Source of the DNA: Alistipes sp.
Lineage (GTDB): Bacteria; Bacteroidota; Bacteroidia; Bacteroidales; Rikenellaceae
Reading direction: 5' to 3'
NCBI GenBank assembly: GCA_017646625.1
Contig: JAGCMF010000030.1
Span: 1 to 64,000 of the forward strand
Length of the DNA: 64,000 bases
The notes beneath the pieces were generated by a model. It was given only the letters and a program-made list of their open reading frames with translations, ran no database searches and was not told the DNA's origin. Positions 61,285-64,000 of this stretch are shown here, in pieces (position 1 is the first letter of the stretch; every line of letters starts with the position of its first letter). A program made the position numbers and the translations under genes.

Positions 61285-62985
61285 TTAGAAGCTGAAGCCG
61301 AGTGTTATGATGGCTATGTGGCGGTCTGTTGTCGTTGAGAATAGTCGGCTCTCGATATCGTTCTCGGCATTGTTGTAGTCGATAGCATAGAATGTCTGGT
61401 AGTTGGTGAATGTGCGACGACCATACTGGTATGCGAAGTCGAGGTATATACCTTTGACGAACTTCAATCCGAAGCCCGCTGTTATGAAGCTCTCCTGCTT
61501 TGGCAGCTCGTGTGTGGCAACCATATCCTCATACCCCTCACGTAGTGTCGAGCCACTCCATATGTAACCTACACGTACGGGGAGGAATGGTGTAATGTAG
61601 ACCTCGGCACCCACTCGCACGGTGTTGCTTCCCTTGAAGCATGTTGTCGTAGGTGTCTTGTAGTCGAGGTTCTTGATGGGGGCAGATGTGAGGCGTGTCG
61701 ACTGATACCAGCTACGTTCGTAGTCGGCAGATATTATGGCACGCTTGGCGATGGTCACGGCAATACCTGTGAGGAGTCGTGATGGCGAACGGAAGCACCA
61801 TGAGTATGGTCCTGCATCCTCCCACACTCCCGAGTATGCATCGTCGTACATATATCCCATAGGTCCTATGTCGTAGCCCTCGGGGTTGTCGCCCGCGCTA
61901 TATGTGCGTGACCACATCTCGGCATCGTAGCCGAAGTCTATGTTGTAGTATGTTGGTGTGTGGTATGCAATACCTATGCGTAGCCAGTCGAGAGGTCGTG
62001 CAGTGACGCCGAGTTTAAAGTTTATGCCTGTGCCCGACATCTGTGTGCGCTGCAGGTAGTTCATGTAGTCGAGCTGGTAGGGCATCTCCTCGCCCGTAGG
62101 TCTTGTGGCGTCGCTATATATGTAGTTCTCGCCGTAGTATACTTCGCGGCGGTAGTTAAGACTCTGCATGCCCAACGACGCACCCACATATATGCGGTCT
62201 ACGAAGTTGAAACCCACGGTCAGGGCAAACTCACCTATTGAGCCACGTGTCTGCACAGATGAGTATTGGTCGATAATTGCATCCTCATCTATACGGTCAA
62301 TGAACCACCCCTGGTCATCCTTGTTTGTCAGGCCATTCTTGTATGCGAGCACAGCACCCCAATAGTATGGGTCGTTGCCGAAGGGCATGGTGCCATCGTC
62401 GTTTGTCTTTAGCCCATCCACGTTGCCAAGTGTTGCAAAGAGGTTTGCCATGGAGTCGTACGAGGCGTTGTCCAGCGAGGCGTTGAGCCTATTCTGGTTG
62501 AAGTCGGCTATGCGGTTGTATACGAGGCCCACGTTGATGTTTGTCACAGCGCCTGTGCCTCTATATGCTGCGAATACCACGCCTGCGCTACCCAGGCCGA
62601 AGCGTTCCGTATGGTCGGAGTATACCTGCTGGCTCTTGGGCACATCGCTGCCGTAGTAGGCATCGCTATTTGCTGTTGGGCTCTTTGTGAACTGCATGAT
62701 GGGCGTGATGCTCAAGTCGCTATGCGTATACATGCCTATACCCGCAGGGTTGAGGGATGCCGAGACCATGTTGGCACCCAGCGCCGTGAAGGCATTACCC
62801 ATGGCCATAGATTGTGCTGTTCCGTAGTTGTGCGAGGTGAAGCTCAAGTTGTAGAGGTCACCCCAGCCTACGATGTCGTTGTTGAGTGTCGTGCCACCAA
62901 AGTTCCATGACTGCTGCGCGTTCACAGCACCTATTGTTGTCATAAGGAGCAATGCTGTGGCAATGGCGTTATATACTCTTCTCAT
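61285..62985 (-). CDS. FadL/OmpP1-like outer-membrane transport protein
   Basis: 566 aa with a signal peptide (TTIGAVNAQQ). The N-terminal plug-like region GTAQSMAMGNAFTALGANMV...SLNPAGIGMY is the typical start of FadL-type barrels, followed by long alternating strands and a terminal aromatic (ITLGFSF). The family imports hydrophobic compounds such as long-chain fatty acids. The substrate here is unknown. It follows the Tyr/Pro-rich gene by 77 bp. Confidence 0.87.
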   Translation of the reverse strand: MRRVYNAIATALLLMTTIGAVNAQQSWNFGGTTLNNDIVGWGDLYNLSFTSHNYGTAQSMAMGNAFTALGANMVSASLNPAGIGMYTHSDLSITPIMQFTKSPTANSDAYYGSDVPKSQQVYSDHTERFGLGSAGVVFAAYRGTGAVTNINVGLVYNRIADFNQNRLNASLDNASYDSMANLFATLGNVDGLKTNDDGTMPFGNDPYYWGAVLAYKNGLTNKDDQGWFIDRIDEDAIIDQYSSVQTRGSIGEFALTVGFNFVDRIYVGASLGMQSLNYRREVYYGENYIYSDATRPTGEEMPYQLDYMNYLQRTQMSGTGINFKLGVTARPLDWLRIGIAYHTPTYYNIDFGYDAEMWSRTYSAGDNPEGYDIGPMGYMYDDAYSGVWEDAGPYSWCFRSPSRLLTGIAVTIAKRAIISADYERSWYQSTRLTSAPIKNLDYKTPTTTCFKGSNTVRVGAEVYITPFLPVRVGYIWSGSTLREGYEDMVATHELPKQESFITAGFGLKFVKGIYLDFAYQYGRRTFTNYQTFYAIDYNNAENDIESRLFSTTTDRHIAIITLGFSF

Positions 62986-63062
62986 ACCCGTACTCGTTGT
63001 TATTGATTGTTATGTAGTTAAATGGTGGTGCACAACACCTTGTGCTGCCATCCCCATTCTCC

Positions 63063-64000
63063 TTATCGTCGTGATGATGTGGTGCCACCACGTGAGCCAC
63101 CACCATGGCCTCCTGTCGAGCTACCGCGGAGACCTCCCGTAGAGCCATGATGTGTTGTACCCTGACCCACGGAGGTGTTGCGGCGTGTCGATGTGCTGCC
63201 ACTACTGCGGAAGTTGTTGTTCGTGCGCTGCTGTGTGCCTCCATCAACACGTGTGCCACGCTGTGTTGTGCTGCCACCATTTGATGGGCGCACCGTTGTT
63301 CTATGCTCATTTATGCCTGTCGATACGGCACCTCCAGGTCTACGGTTATCCTGCGATGCTCCGTAGTTACGGTTCGATGTTGGCGAGGTGTAGCGTGAGC
63401 CTGTGTTGTCGCGGTGACCGTTGAGGTTGCCATGACCGCCATCGTGGTGATGAGGCCTTCCTGGGCGGTGATGTGGGGGTGGCACAGGGCGGTGTGGCGG
63501 ATAGATGGGGTAGTAACCGGGGTAGTAGGGGTAGTATGGATAGTATCCTGGGTAGTATGGATAGTATCCAGGACCCCAATATGGACCGTAGCATATTGTC
63601 CAGTTCCAGTCGTACCACGAGTAGCGAGGATATCCCCACCATGAGTAGTAGAATGGGTCTGTGTAGTAGCTCCAGCCATATGTCCATGGGTCGCTGTAGA
63701 GACCATATGTCACGTTTGTAGCACCCCACGTGCCAAACATAGATGTTATATACTTTGGCTCCACCCACACCTGGTCGCCCGACACCATCACGTTGTAGAA
63801 GGCGGGGTCGTATGCCGAGGCGTAGTACATAGCCTCGCTTGTAGAGAGGCTATAGTAGCTCGATGGTAGCTGGTATGTTGGTGATGTGAAGCCCTGGAGG
63901 CGTCGTGCGTAGGCACTCTGGTAGTCGTCGGCGAGCACCGTAGTGTAGTCCACCCTGCTCTGCGATGCGAAGCTCTGTGCCTGTGCTGCAATCTCGGCAG
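63063..64000 (-). CDS. Tyr/Pro/Gly-rich protein, 5' end outside the window
   Basis: At least 312 codons; the frame is open to the window edge (AEIAAQAQSFASQSRVDYTT), so the start and any signal peptide lie beyond 64000. The middle is a Tyr-Pro-Gly repeat zone (YYPYYPGYYPYYPYYPGYYP, DNA repeats at ~63510-63580), then a His/Pro stretch (HRPVPPPHHRPGRPHHH) and a Ser/Thr/Gly/Arg-rich, probably disordered tail. Low complexity prevents family assignment. An envelope location is likely from composition and from the downstream FadL-like gene. Confidence 0.75.
   Translation of the reverse strand, partial: AEIAAQAQSFASQSRVDYTTVLADDYQSAYARRLQGFTSPTYQLPSSYYSLSTSEAMYYASAYDPAFYNVMVSGDQVWVEPKYITSMFGTWGATNVTYGLYSDPWTYGWSYYTDPFYYSWWGYPRYSWYDWNWTICYGPYWGPGYYPYYPGYYPYYPYYPGYYPIYPPHRPVPPPHHRPGRPHHHDGGHGNLNGHRDNTGSRYTSPTSNRNYGASQDNRRPGGAVSTGINEHRTTVRPSNGGSTTQRGTRVDGGTQQRTNNNFRSSGSTSTRRNTSVGQGTTHHGSTGGLRGSSTGGHGGGSRGGTTSSRR

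Overview
The window looks like chromosomal DNA of a gut-type Bacteroidales bacterium, most like an Alistipes-type (Rikenellaceae) genome. The phylum call rests on many upstream regions carrying the Bacteroidetes -7 box (TAnnTTTG), several with a -33 TTTG. It also rests on abundant SPII lipoproteins of Bacteroidetes type (fimbrillin, BACON, FISUMP and CotH families), a SusC-type TonB receptor, a GH109 enzyme and the carboxynorspermidine route to spermidine. The genus is an inference and was not tested.

Layout. 1-2.3 kb: tRNA-Ser whose 3' end is duplicated 215 bp downstream, then a frameshifted FISUMP lipoprotein lying between two copies of a ~200-bp repeat. 2.3-5.1 kb: a STAS protein and a sensor that fuses a PP2C phosphatase with an RsbW-like kinase. 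5.2-9.3 kb: phosphoesterase, beta-barrel and clostripain-type genes, then an AraC regulator. 9.5-14.1 kb: DUF4435-like protein, SUI1 factor, RlmH, CotH lipoprotein, membrane LytTR regulator. 14.4-17.4 kb: fabH-fabF-fabG. 17.45-18.12 kb: a tandem array of structured ~112-bp units. 18.2-28 kb: pullulanase, aspartokinase, GalE, MscS-type channel, RmuC and two barrel-like proteins. 28.5-42.5 kb: surface region with GH109, LRR, FISUMP and fimbrillin lipoproteins and a TonB receptor with its partner lipoprotein. 42.6-47.8 kb: glycosyltransferase, a ResB/CcsA cytochrome c maturation pair with a tri-heme peroxidase, RidA, META lipoprotein. 48-54 kb: lipoprotein flanked by relics of neighbouring genes, then a complete arginine-to-spermidine operon (speB, carboxynorspermidine synthase, nspC, speA). 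54.4-59.5 kb: kbl, queD, polA. 59.8-61.2 kb: an intact IS3/IS150-type element. 61.3-64 kb: FadL-like outer-membrane protein and a 5'-truncated Tyr/Pro-rich protein.

The most unusual material is non-coding. Family 1 is a 116-bp foldback element (GAGTGAATAAAAAG ... CTTTTTATTCACTC) present four times at gene 3' ends, each next to a second hairpin. Family 2 is a ~112-bp multi-stem unit, five complete and one partial in tandem after fabG, two after kbl and one nested inside a family 1 copy. Its stems change sequence but keep pairing. Family 3 is a repeat rich in AAAGGGCATAAAA-like strings that flanks the lipoprotein cassette and recurs at 55.8-56.0 kb. The nesting (family 2 inside family 1, with the IS inserted beside it) gives a relative order of events. 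A second regulatory candidate is three ACCACA repeats at exact 20-bp spacing between the divergent promoters of the LytTR regulator and fabHFG.
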